Below are positions 21,759-29,765 of a DNA stretch of 31,299 nt, one piece after another. The DNA is from Methanolinea sp. UBA277. Its GTDB lineage: Archaea; Halobacteriota; Methanomicrobia; Methanomicrobiales; Methanospirillaceae. The stretch's first letter is position 1. Each line of letters opens with the position of its first letter. The notes below the pieces were generated by a model, which worked only from the letters and a program-made list of their open reading frames with translations, was not told where the DNA came from and ran no database searches. The translations under genes were made by a program, and so were the position numbers. The stretch spans positions 84,183 through 115,481 of the forward strand of contig DANP01000022.1 in NCBI GenBank assembly GCA_002499905.1, written 5' to 3'.

Positions 21759-22802
21759 TTACCCGGGAATCCTTCGTCCGTCGAACAGGTCCCTCCACTC
21801 CGATGCAATATGTTCCCAGGACAAACGGGCAGGCGCAGGATATCGTTTCCCTCTCTCATCTGAAGAGATCTGTCGAAGTTCACGGGCGATGGCATCTGAG
21901 TCGTGTACCGGAACGTAGTGCATACCCTGATAGTCGTCCAGTTCCGATAAGCCCCCGACATCGGTTGCGATAACCGGTAACCCGAAATGCATCGCAATAT
22001 GAGCGACACCGGATTGTGACGCACGGAGGTAGGGAAGAACAACGACATCGGCCCAGGAGAATGCCTCTTCGGTTTCTTCATCGTTCAGATACCGGTCATC
22101 ATGCAGAACGCCTTCACCCAGATCGATCCGGTCCCAGTTCTCCCCCGCGATGCGGAGTGATGAACCGGGGATGTCAGCTTTCCGGAATCCTTCGATGAGG
22201 TCTCGTACTCCCTTGTATTCCCGGACAAGCCCGAAGAACAACACATTGAATGACCCTGTTTTCGGTACTTCGATGGGCGTGTAGTAATCAAACAATCCCA
22301 ACGGAATGACCACGACATTTCCATACTCAGGTAATTTTTCCCGGTCGGTGCGCGAATGGACAACGATTCCCCTGGCAGATGCGAGAATGAACTTTCTCAT
22401 CGCTCGCGCATACCACCTGATAAGCACGTTCCTGTCCTCAAGCGTGTCGACAATTTCATGCATTTCAACGAAAACCGGGGTCCGGGAGAAGAGGACAATA
22501 AACGCATACATGTGTGCGACACTCGCCGTCCACCATTCGAGAATCACCACGTCGTGCCTGTTCACCTCCCGCACCGAGCGCATCCAGGTGAGAGGATTAT
22601 ACCAGTCAAGGATCTCATGGGCTTTGTCGTACCGGATCCTGTGCTCTACCAGTCCCACCCGCTCCCTTCCGGGGAACAGCATTCTCGGCAACATATACCT
22701 GAACAGGATCGGGGTTGCCTGGAGGCTGGCAGACAATCTCCAGGTAGCATAACTGATGCCGGATAGAAACCGGGGACCCGGGCCTACAACTGCCACCCTC
22801 AT
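21759..22802 (-). CDS. GT4-type glycosyltransferase (GT-B fold)
   Basis: A 347-residue glycosyltransferase of the GT1/GT4 superfamily. The N-terminal Rossmann half begins MRVAVVGPGPRFLSGISYATWRL, with the Gly-rich loop that binds acceptor or donor phosphates. The C-terminal half starts about residue 180 (FNVLFFGLVREYKGVRDLIEGF, with the usual GxxxxxKG motif). It continues to ADVVVLPYLRASQSGVAHIAMHFGLPVIATDVGGLSEL, the place of the E-x7-E donor-binding loop; the first Glu is replaced here (SQSGVAHIA), as in several archaeal members. No membrane helix. Likely role is building a surface or N-glycan, given AglB next door and the UDP-GlcNAc genes beyond. The gene has a 297-nt upstream gap with its own strong AT-rich promoter. 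Confidence 0.9.
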   Translation of the reverse strand: MRVAVVGPGPRFLSGISYATWRLSASLQATPILFRYMLPRMLFPGRERVGLVEHRIRYDKAHEILDWYNPLTWMRSVREVNRHDVVILEWWTASVAHMYAFIVLFSRTPVFVEMHEIVDTLEDRNVLIRWYARAMRKFILASARGIVVHSRTDREKLPEYGNVVVIPLGLFDYYTPIEVPKTGSFNVLFFGLVREYKGVRDLIEGFRKADIPGSSLRIAGENWDRIDLGEGVLHDDRYLNDEETEEAFSWADVVVLPYLRASQSGVAHIAMHFGLPVIATDVGGLSELDDYQGMHYVPVHDSDAIARELRQISSDERGKRYPAPARLSWEHIASEWRDLFDGRRIPG

Positions 22803-23014
22803 TCTCTTCCCGTTCCTGTCTTCTGTCCTGAAGAACTATCCTGGTCACGTTTCGTCATTCTGGAAAAATTGCCCTCCGTGTTATTTTCTGCATCATAGCG
22901 GGTGTTATCCTCCTTTATTTTGGAGAGTCTGCGCAAAAAATATGCCGGAACGGCGAAAAAACACACTCCCTGTTCATGCATCCGGTAATCGGAACCTGCT
23001 TCTCCCCTTCCGGG

Positions 23015-23059
23015 GTTTGGGAAATCCACTAATCAGGTTTAATTTTGAAAATAAGACAA
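23015..23059 (-). promoter_or_regulatory. Bipartite AT-rich element, copy 2 (upstream of the glycosyltransferase)
   Basis: Second copy of the element described at 21502-21548: GTTTGGGAA at 23015-23023 and the 22-mer at 23038-23059 with two differences. The orientation relative to the minus-strand genes is the same as in copy 1. It starts about 213 nt before the glycosyltransferase ATG and abuts a strong TATA stretch. Confidence 0.5.
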
Positions 23060-23080
23060 TATTTTATATATAATATACCA
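23057..23080 (-). promoter_or_regulatory. Strong TATA stretch upstream of the glycosyltransferase
   Basis: Minus strand TATATTATATATAAAATA is the most AT-rich promoter-like sequence in the window and directly follows the glmS stop codon. A start near 23035-23045 would leave a leader of about 235 nt before ATG 22802, or would serve the 76-codon frame discussed in the findings. Confidence 0.45.
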
Positions 23081-23099
23081 GATCCGGAAGGGATGCCAG

Positions 23100-24839
23100 T
23101 TACTCCACCGTCACACTCTTCGCCAGGTTCCGCGGGCGGTCGATATTCCTCCCCAGCGCATCAGCGGTGTGGTAGGCCAGGAGCTGGAGGATGACGGTTG
23201 CCGAGAGCAGCCCGGCAATCGATTCGGCAGAGGGCAGCGGGATGAATATGTCCGCGATCTCCTGCAGGTCCCGGTCATCCTTCTCCCCAAGAATAATCAG
23301 GGGGGTTCCCCTCGCCTTCATCTCCCGTATGTTGGAGACCATGACCCCGTAGGTTTCTCCGGGAGCACAGATAGCGACCACAGGGGTTTCCGGTGAGAGG
23401 AGGGCGAACGGGCCGTGCTTGATCTCCCCGGCCGCATACCCCTCGGCATGGATGTAGGATATCTCTTTCATTTTGAGCGCTCCTTCAAGTGCGATGGGGT
23501 AGAACGCTCCCCGTCCAACAAAGAAGAGGTTCTGTGCATCTCTGCAGCAGGTGACCGCCGGCCCGAGATCGAGAAGGAGTGCCTCTTCGATGGCGCGGTG
23601 AGCGGAATCGAGCTGGTGGCCCCAGGCTCCCTGTTTCATGATGTCAACGAGGTGGAAAAAGACCGCGAGCTCGGCGATGAACGATTTGGTTGCAGCGACG
23701 CTGATCTCCGGGCCGGCATGCATCAGCAGCGAGGCGTCCGCGATCCGGGTGAGGGAACTTCCGACCCCATTCACAATGGCGAGCGTCGGACAGGCCCGCA
23801 GCTTTGCCAGCTGGAGTGCCATGATGGTATCAGCGGTCTCTCCCGACTGGGAGATCCCGATTACCAGACCTTCCGGCGGCGGGGGGAAGTACCGGAACTC
23901 GGACGCTATCTCGACCCGGGCAGGGACCCGGCACTGTTCTTCGAGCAGGTACTTGAAGACCAGTGCGGCATGGTACGATGTCCCGCAGGCAACAATGGTC
24001 ACCTTTCCTGCATCCCTTACGACTCCGGGGAGCTCCTCCTTTCTCAGGGCACGGATCGCATCTGAGAAGACCGCCGGCTGATCGAAGATCTCCTTGAGCA
24101 TGAAATGCCGGAATCCCCCTTTCCGGACATCTTCAAACGACCACTGGACGAACTCTTCGTTCCGTTCGGCCCTTCTCCCGGCATGGAAGATCTCAACCAC
24201 TGCAGGGGTCAGGGTGGCGACGTCGCCGTCCTCGAGAACGATCATCCGCCGCGTATACTCAAGGATCGGGGTCATGTCTGATGCGGCAAACATGGTATTG
24301 TCACCGATCCCCAAAACAAGCGGGCTCCGGCTGCGGGCGGCGACTATGCGTGCATCGCCTTCAGCAAGAGTCAGAATGGCGTAGGATCCTTCCAGGGTCG
24401 GGAGCACTGCCTGTATAGCCGCCAGGAGATCGCCTTCATACGCTTCCTCAAGGAGATGGGCGATAATTTCGGTGTCAGTGTCCGACGAGAAAATGTGACC
24501 TCTCCCGATAAGATCCCGCTTCAGTGCCGCATAGTTCTCGATGATTCCGTTGTGGACAACAGCAATCTTTCCCGTGCAGTCCCGGTGAGGATGCGCATTT
24601 TTGTCATCAGGGATTCCGTGGGTTGCCCACCGGGTATGACCGATGGCGACTGTGCCCGCCAGATCCCAGGTGTCAAATCCTTCTTCCGGAATACGGCCCT
24701 GCCTCTTGCTGACCCGGATGGTGTCTCCGAGCGCTGCTATCCCGAAGGAATCGTATCCCCGGTACTCGATCTTTCTGAGCCCCTCAAGAACGATGGTCGC
24801 GGCCCGGGATCCCCCTGTATACCCGAAAATGCCGCACAC
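23100..24839 (-). CDS. glmS: Glutamine-fructose-6-phosphate aminotransferase (isomerizing) GlmS
   Basis: Makes glucosamine-6-phosphate from fructose-6-phosphate and glutamine, the committed step to UDP-GlcNAc; 579 residues. It starts MCGIFGYTGG, so removal of Met exposes the Cys nucleophile of the class II glutaminase domain (1 to about 215, with GHTRWATHG and the HPH-x-D-CTGKIAVVHNGIIEN segment). Two SIS sugar-isomerase domains follow (about 265-400 and 430-570): GTSYHAAL, SQSGETADT, and KMKEISYIHAEGYAAGEIKHGP near 455-475. It ends LAKSVTVE as the family does. The start codon is GTG (24837-24839), directly abutting the stop of the upstream nucleotidyltransferase, so the two are co-translated. 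No glmS ribozyme was seen. Confidence 0.97.
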   Translation of the reverse strand: MCGIFGYTGGSRAATIVLEGLRKIEYRGYDSFGIAALGDTIRVSKRQGRIPEEGFDTWDLAGTVAIGHTRWATHGIPDDKNAHPHRDCTGKIAVVHNGIIENYAALKRDLIGRGHIFSSDTDTEIIAHLLEEAYEGDLLAAIQAVLPTLEGSYAILTLAEGDARIVAARSRSPLVLGIGDNTMFAASDMTPILEYTRRMIVLEDGDVATLTPAVVEIFHAGRRAERNEEFVQWSFEDVRKGGFRHFMLKEIFDQPAVFSDAIRALRKEELPGVVRDAGKVTIVACGTSYHAALVFKYLLEEQCRVPARVEIASEFRYFPPPPEGLVIGISQSGETADTIMALQLAKLRACPTLAIVNGVGSSLTRIADASLLMHAGPEISVAATKSFIAELAVFFHLVDIMKQGAWGHQLDSAHRAIEEALLLDLGPAVTCCRDAQNLFFVGRGAFYPIALEGALKMKEISYIHAEGYAAGEIKHGPFALLSPETPVVAICAPGETYGVMVSNIREMKARGTPLIILGEKDDRDLQEIADIFIPLPSAESIAGLLSATVILQLLAYHTADALGRNIDRPRNLAKSVTVE

Positions 24840-25997
24840 CTAAACCACCATCACCCCGTCCTGGAATGCATCGAACCCGGTAATCATCTTTCCGCCCCGT
24901 ATCCGCACATCGTTGCCCACAAGGGCACCCTGGAAGATGCAGAGGGGGTCTGCCCGCACCCGGTCTCCGACAACGCATCCAAACCTGCCCCGCATCAGGG
25001 TTCCCTCGATCTCCATCAGGGGGACCCCGGGTTCAACCGTGGTATGATCGCCGAACGATGATCCTTCTCCAATGACCGCCTCTGTCACCCGGGAATGTGA
25101 ACCAATTGCAGAATCCTCCATCAGCAGCGAGTGTTCCAGCAGGGTGAAGGGCTCGACCCTGACCCGATCCCCGATGCTCACGAACGGACCGATGGTGCAA
25201 TGCGACCCGATCTCGGCATCGTTCCCGATGATAGCCGGGCCGGTGATCACTGTGAACGGACTGATGGTTGCCCCTTTGCCGATCCGGACCGGGCCCCGGA
25301 TGACTGCCGTCCTGTCGATTGACCCGGACTTTAGCGGGGATATATCCCGGAGTATCTTTCTGTTCAGGGCAAGGAGATCCCAGGGATAAACGGCATCATG
25401 CCATTCCTCCGCCATGACCACCCCCAGGTGCCCTCCCTTCGCGATCATCCCGTTGACTGCATCGGTTAGAGAATTTTCGGTGAGGTGGGGCAGGAAGTCC
25501 GGGGTGAGATGGTAGATACCCGTGGATACGGTGAACGAGGGGGCGTGCTCCGGTTTCTCGATGATGCAACTCACCCCCTCCTTGTCCATCATCACCACCC
25601 CGAAATTCGAGGGGTGGGGATGTTCTTTCACGAGAACACTGTTCTGCACCGCCATGATTCGCGAGATGGACGGCGCATCGATGATATTGTCTCCCGGAAG
25701 GACCAGGAATTCTTCCCGGATGAGGGATGCCGCACACCGGAGGGCATCACCTGTTCCGAGCTGCTGCTTCTGCTCGACAACCTCAATCGGGGCATCGCAC
25801 CGGTTAAGGTGCCGTATCACGTGCTCTTTCCGATACCCGACTACGATGATAATGTCGCGGATCCCGCAGTCTAGCAGCGCCTGTATCGGATAATCGATGA
25901 TCGGGTTGTTCGCTACGGGAATCAGTGCCTTGGGACGGTTCTTTGTGAGCGGGCGCAACCGTTTGCCTTCCCCTGCCGCCAGAATTACTGCCTGCAT
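24840..25997 (-). CDS. GlmU-like sugar nucleotidyltransferase, second paralog
   Basis: A 385-residue protein with an N-terminal nucleotidyltransferase domain (about 1-230). Its LAAGEGKRLRPLTKNRPKALIPV signature and LPGDNII metal site are intact. A C-terminal left-handed beta-helix of hexapeptide repeats runs from about 245 to 370. Unlike the adjacent paralog at 26005-27204, it lacks the H-x-x-Y and the NFGAGT...AN motif that carry acetyltransferase activity in archaeal GlmU-type enzymes. It may be a pure nucleotidyltransferase for a different hexose phosphate, with the helix kept for assembly. AGGTGA just before ATG 25997 is a strong ribosome binding site. It begins 7 nt after the upstream paralog and ends against glmS. 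Confidence 0.88.
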   Translation of the reverse strand: MQAVILAAGEGKRLRPLTKNRPKALIPVANNPIIDYPIQALLDCGIRDIIIVVGYRKEHVIRHLNRCDAPIEVVEQKQQLGTGDALRCAASLIREEFLVLPGDNIIDAPSISRIMAVQNSVLVKEHPHPSNFGVVMMDKEGVSCIIEKPEHAPSFTVSTGIYHLTPDFLPHLTENSLTDAVNGMIAKGGHLGVVMAEEWHDAVYPWDLLALNRKILRDISPLKSGSIDRTAVIRGPVRIGKGATISPFTVITGPAIIGNDAEIGSHCTIGPFVSIGDRVRVEPFTLLEHSLLMEDSAIGSHSRVTEAVIGEGSSFGDHTTVEPGVPLMEIEGTLMRGRFGCVVGDRVRADPLCIFQGALVGNDVRIRGGKMITGFDAFQDGVMVV

Positions 25998-26004
25998 CCT
26001 TCAC

Positions 26005-27204
26005 CTACCTGACTTTTGTCTCCTCATCGATCCATCCCTCGATAGCCGTATGGGGCGCAACACTCACCCTGCTCCCGACTACGGTCCCCACGTTCACCGA
26101 GCAGTTGATTCCGAACCGGACGCCGTCCCCGATTACCGCCCCCATCTTCACCCGCCGGGTGTTGACCCCCCGGATCACCACGGTCCCGTGATCATGGCGG
26201 AGGTTCGCAACCTTGGTGCCGGCCCCGAAGTTGCAGCCGCTTCCAATGATGCTGTCGCCGATGTAGTTGAAGTGCGGTATCCTGGTATCGTGCATGATGA
26301 TCGAGTTCTTGATCTCTGTGCTGTGCCCGATATGGCATCGATCACCGATCGATGTCGCTCCCCGGATATAGGCATGGGGCCCGATCCGGCACTCCTCACC
26401 GATGATGCAGGGGCCTTCGATGCAGGTCCCTGCTTTGATGACCGATCCTGCTCCGATCGCGACCCTGCCGGTCAGGAAGACCCCCTCTTCGATGGTTCCT
26501 TCCGTGGTGGGTTCGACGTCTTCCAGCAGGATGGCATTGGCATCAAGGAGGTCCCAGGGATATCCGGCATCGAGCCAGAACGAGAGCGTATGGGCTCGAA
26601 GCTTCCGTTCCCGGATGAGATCTGCCAGGGCATCGGTGAGTTCAAGCTCCCCCCGCGGGGAGATCCCGACCGATCGCAGTACGGAGAAGATTGCGGGAAA
26701 GAAGAGATACACCCCGGCATTGATGAGATTGCTCCGGGGAGCACTGGATTTCTCCTCAAGGCCGGTCACCCGGTCGCCCTCAACGGTGACCACCCCGAAA
26801 TCCTCAGGATTATCCGAATGGAAGATCCCCATGCAGGGGGCATCGTTCGCGATGATCGCCGCGATATCGCGGCTCCGGAGGACCATATCCCCGTTCAGAA
26901 GGAGAAACGGCCCGCTGATATGTTCTTCCGCCGCCCGCAGGGCGTCTGCCGTTCCCTTCTGGCGGCGCTGGGTCACATACCTGATGGTCACCCCGAGATC
27001 CGCTCCATCGCCAAAGTAGTCGCGGACCTCCTGTTCCTGATACCCGACCACGAGAATAAATTCGGAAATCCCGGCATCCCGTGCGGCGCACACCAGATGA
27101 TCGGTCATGGGCCGGTTGGCCAGGGGAATCATCACCTTGGGGCGCGTTGCGGTGAGAGGACGCATCCTCTTTCCCTCTCCCGCAGCAAGGACGACACATT
27201 GCAT
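26005..27204 (-). CDS. Bifunctional GlmU-type acetyltransferase/uridylyltransferase
   Basis: A 399-residue protein likely to acetylate glucosamine-1-phosphate and then uridylylate it to UDP-GlcNAc. The nucleotidyltransferase domain (about 1-230) has LAAGEGKRMRPLTATRPKVMIPL, GTADAL (84-89) and NGDMV (104-108). The left-handed beta-helix (about 235-395) carries H311, Y314 and N334 (IPHFNYIGDS, NFGAGTKVANLR), which fall three residues after the acetyltransferase residues H308, Y311 and N331 I recall for Sulfolobus ST0452. The frame is open upstream to 27354, but MQCVVLAAGEG at 27204 is the family start and sits 23 nt after the phosphohexomutase stop. Confidence 0.92.
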   Translation of the reverse strand: MQCVVLAAGEGKRMRPLTATRPKVMIPLANRPMTDHLVCAARDAGISEFILVVGYQEQEVRDYFGDGADLGVTIRYVTQRRQKGTADALRAAEEHISGPFLLLNGDMVLRSRDIAAIIANDAPCMGIFHSDNPEDFGVVTVEGDRVTGLEEKSSAPRSNLINAGVYLFFPAIFSVLRSVGISPRGELELTDALADLIRERKLRAHTLSFWLDAGYPWDLLDANAILLEDVEPTTEGTIEEGVFLTGRVAIGAGSVIKAGTCIEGPCIIGEECRIGPHAYIRGATSIGDRCHIGHSTEIKNSIIMHDTRIPHFNYIGDSIIGSGCNFGAGTKVANLRHDHGTVVIRGVNTRRVKMGAVIGDGVRFGINCSVNVGTVVGSRVSVAPHTAIEGWIDEETKVR

Positions 27205-27227
27205 ACAGCTATCCTCACCCTGCGGCT

Positions 27228-28478
27228 TTAAGCACTTTTCCTCGATTTGAGGAGAGCACGCCCTCTGGCAAGCATTGTTTCCGCAGCCTGGCGGTCGGTG
27301 CCTTCCGCCGTGAGCCGGATTTTGGGCTCTGTTCCGGAAGCCCGGATAAGGCACCAGCCGTCCTCTCCAGCGAGACGGATGCCATCGGTCGGGGACTCAG
27401 CACCGATGGACCGCATGACTTCGATTGCCTGATCATCGGGCAGTGATTCCCGCAGCACCGGGTATGCCGGCATTGCGTCAATCTCGGCAGCCACGTCCCA
27501 TTCATGGGCAATCTCACCGTAGAGGGCCGCGGCATACGGGCCGTCCGGGCAGAGGGAATGTTCCGGAAAGATCCAGGCACCTGACGGCTCACCTCCGAAT
27601 GACCCCCACTTGCGGAGCTCGGCAGACACGTAGGTATCACCGACCGGTGTCCTCCTGACAGCGGCTATCTCCTCAATGGCCATGGATGCATCAAAGGTAG
27701 TCACCACCTCACGGGCACCCAGATACATTGCAAAGAGCATCAGGAGACGGTCCCCGGTGATATACCTGCCCCTGCTGTCGAAGGCCATCATCCGGTCTGC
27801 ATCCCCGTCATGGACCACCGCACCGGCAGCACCCCGTTTTCGGACGAGGTTCCCGATGTAGCCGAGGTATTCCTCGAGCGGCTCTGATGGCCGGGCAAAA
27901 TGACCCGAGAGATTGCAGTTCACGCAGGAGATGTCCGCATCAAGAAGGCTCAGCAGGGGGGGACTTGCCACGCTCCCGGCGCCGTTCCCGCAATCGAGAA
28001 TGAGGGAGAGGCCCCCGAGGGATGATCGGCTCTCAGAAATCGCCCGGATGTACGGTGACAGGGCATCCACCTCCCGCAGATCCCCATGGCAGTCCCATGT
28101 CGTCCATTCCTTCTGACGCAGATTTTCCTCAACCTCCCGCTGCTGATCTCCGGAAAAGGACGACCCGTCAGGATTGAAGAGCTTGAAGCCGTTGTACTCC
28201 TCCGGATTGTGCGAAGCGGTGATCATGACCCCGGTTGTGACCCCGCGGGTCCCGTAGGCAACCGCAGGAGTTGGTACCACTCCTGCATCACGGACCTGTC
28301 CACCCGCGGAAATGATTCCTGCAGAGATGAGACGGTTCAGCACCAAGCCCGTGGTCCGGGTATCCCTTCCGATGAGGGTTTCGCCTCCCCGCCGCTTGAG
28401 AGCCGGACCGAGTGCCAGTGCGATATCCACCAGTTCCGGCCCGTATTTCCGCCGGATCCCGGACGAACCGAAGAGCAT
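27228..28478 (-). CDS. glmM: Phosphohexomutase, likely phosphoglucosamine mutase
   Basis: Alpha-D-phosphohexomutase of 416 residues. Four family motifs are present: TASHNPEEYNGFK (active serine in TASHNP, near residue 90), the metal loop DGDADRM (about 225-231), GEPSGAW (about 295-301) for sugar specificity, and RASGTEPKIR (about 379-388) for phosphate binding. The GEPSG sugar loop fits phosphoglucosamine or phosphomannomutase. With GlmU-like genes and glmS downstream, conversion of GlcN-6-P to GlcN-1-P is the best assignment, made from context. Shorter than the usual 440-450. ATG 28478 is 34 nt after the upstream unknown gene. Confidence 0.92.
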   Translation of the reverse strand: MLFGSSGIRRKYGPELVDIALALGPALKRRGGETLIGRDTRTTGLVLNRLISAGIISAGGQVRDAGVVPTPAVAYGTRGVTTGVMITASHNPEEYNGFKLFNPDGSSFSGDQQREVEENLRQKEWTTWDCHGDLREVDALSPYIRAISESRSSLGGLSLILDCGNGAGSVASPPLLSLLDADISCVNCNLSGHFARPSEPLEEYLGYIGNLVRKRGAAGAVVHDGDADRMMAFDSRGRYITGDRLLMLFAMYLGAREVVTTFDASMAIEEIAAVRRTPVGDTYVSAELRKWGSFGGEPSGAWIFPEHSLCPDGPYAAALYGEIAHEWDVAAEIDAMPAYPVLRESLPDDQAIEVMRSIGAESPTDGIRLAGEDGWCLIRASGTEPKIRLTAEGTDRQAAETMLARGRALLKSRKSA

Positions 28479-28512
28479 TATGGAATAGGTATCCCGCGAT
28501 GAAGAAAAAGGA

Positions 28513-29118
28513 TTATCCTTTCCCGAACGGGCACCAGTGGGTACAGCCCATCAGGGCACTCACACCGGCCGTGGACGGGGAAACGAGCAGGATGCGTTTT
28601 TCTCCGGCATACCGGGCGAGAAGGTCCCCGGTGCCGGGCTCGATCAGGCCATCCCCCACAACGAGGATGACATCGGCCTCATCCGGGCTGCCTGCCACGT
28701 TGTCGAACCGTGCCAGAGCGTTTGGTGCCATGCCGACAGGATAGATCCTCCCTCCGCCGATCTCTTTTTTGAACGCGGTTAAGCAGTCCTTATGCGCCCC
28801 GGGGTCACAGGCCTTGAGCACCCTGGAGAGGCAGAAGAACCCGGTGGCAACATTCATAATAGCGCAGGCAGCAGCCCGCTGCGGGAGCTTTTCAAGCGCC
28901 GCCCCGAACATAAACCCGATCCTCGTCCTGACCGCGATCGGCTCCATGGTCACAAACTCTGCAGAACGGCCACCGTAGGTTGCCCGGAGGCAGGCTCCCC
29001 GCTCATACTGGCAGATAACAATATCCGGATCGGTTTCGATGGCGACGATACCCTCTTCCGAACCGGACCCGTGAATCCGGTTTTCCAGGTGCTTCACAGC
29101 CCGCGTAATGATGTCCAT
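28513..29118 (-). CDS. Conserved-looking protein of unknown function with C-terminal Cys motif
   Basis: A 201-residue protein I cannot assign. ATG 29118 is chosen over the upstream TTG 29127 because GGGGTTGATC lies just before it, and it begins 5 nt after the cyclase-family stop. The N-terminal half is mixed alpha/beta with several Cys. The C-terminal half resembles a Rossmann-like domain (DEADVILVVGDGLIEPGTGDLLARY, then KRILLVSPSTAGVSALM) and ends in the striking motif CTHWCPFGKG. The last part vaguely recalls DUF364-type metal-chelation domains, where a similar GxxLxxGTxxxLL and PST pattern occurs, but I hold this weakly. No signal peptide or membrane helix. It lies in the run leading to the UDP-GlcNAc genes. 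Confidence 0.85.
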   Translation of the reverse strand: MDIITRAVKHLENRIHGSGSEEGIVAIETDPDIVICQYERGACLRATYGGRSAEFVTMEPIAVRTRIGFMFGAALEKLPQRAAACAIMNVATGFFCLSRVLKACDPGAHKDCLTAFKKEIGGGRIYPVGMAPNALARFDNVAGSPDEADVILVVGDGLIEPGTGDLLARYAGEKRILLVSPSTAGVSALMGCTHWCPFGKG

Positions 29119-29123
29119 TGAGA

Positions 29124-29765
29124 TCAACCCCTGTAAGGGATTCTGTACCTATCGTCTCCCTCTATCAGCAGCACCCGGCAGGGGGAGCCGTCACTCCCCT
29201 GCAGCCGGAGGGGGAGGGCGATCATCCAGTACTCCCCTTCGCTGACACCCGCGAGATCGAGGAGCTCGATGATCACCATCCCCGTTGAGAGGAGCGTCCG
29301 GTGCACGTCACCGCTGCTCCCGTATCCCTCGATGGATGGGGCATCGGTCCCGATGCAGGCGATCCCCTGCCCGGCAAGGTACCGGGAGGCTTCCACTGAA
29401 AGTGCAGGATACTCTTCAGAAAACTCATGTTTTTCCGAGAATGCGGTCTTCAGCAGCAGCTTATCTGTTCCCCTGGTTTTCCCCCCAAGGTCTGCAGCGG
29501 TGATCTCGCTTCCTGACCCCGAACAGTCAAGTACCCTGCACCACCCCATGAGTGCGGAAAACGGAATCTGATCAACGGTCGCACCGTGGTCCAGGTAGTG
29601 GACAGGGGCATCGATGTGCGTCCCCGAATGGGAGCTCATCCTGATATCCGTGATCCGGTACTGCCCGTGATCCTGCTGGCGGAACCGCGGGACAATATCC
29701 CCGGGATAGACCACGCACCCCGGCGCAAGCGGGCGGGTGATGTCGTGGATCCGTTCACGAGTCAT
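29124..29765 (-). CDS. Cyclase-family (KynB-like) metal hydrolase
   Basis: A 213-residue member of the cyclase family, which includes kynurenine formamidase. The metal-binding signature HSGTHIDAPVH is at residues 46-56 (H46, H50, D52, H56), followed by the L-x-H-G-x-T-V-x-Q-I-P segment. A second conserved part, IGTDAPSIEG (about 148-157), carries the family Asp. It likely hydrolyses an amide or lactone; there is no tryptophan-degradation gene nearby, so a kynurenine role is not supported. The frame is open to 29852, but ATG 29765 overlaps the pcm stop by 4 nt (ATGA), the natural coupled start. Confidence 0.9.
   Translation of the reverse strand: MTRERIHDITRPLAPGCVVYPGDIVPRFRQQDHGQYRITDIRMSSHSGTHIDAPVHYLDHGATVDQIPFSALMGWCRVLDCSGSGSEITAADLGGKTRGTDKLLLKTAFSEKHEFSEEYPALSVEASRYLAGQGIACIGTDAPSIEGYGSSGDVHRTLLSTGMVIIELLDLAGVSEGEYWMIALPLRLQGSDGSPCRVLLIEGDDRYRIPYRG

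Noticed and set aside
21592..21798. 68-codon minus-strand frame between aglB and the glycosyltransferase
   Set aside because: It overlaps the glycosyltransferase end, has no recognisable start signal, and has the Arg/Pro/Gly-rich composition of a chance frame.
23040..23099. glmS ribozyme or other riboswitch near glmS
   Set aside because: This DNA is downstream of glmS, whose start abuts the preceding gene with no leader, and the sequence is plain AT-rich promoter-like DNA.
25897..27231. 444-codon plus-strand frame opposite the GlmU-like genes
   Set aside because: It is antisense to two clear enzymes, has no family features, and is rich in Pro, Asp, Gly and Arg as expected of a GC-rich shadow frame.
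27205..27354. 50-residue N-terminal extension of the first GlmU-like protein
   Set aside because: It runs into the phosphohexomutase gene in another frame; the family start is MQCVVLAAGEG at 27204.
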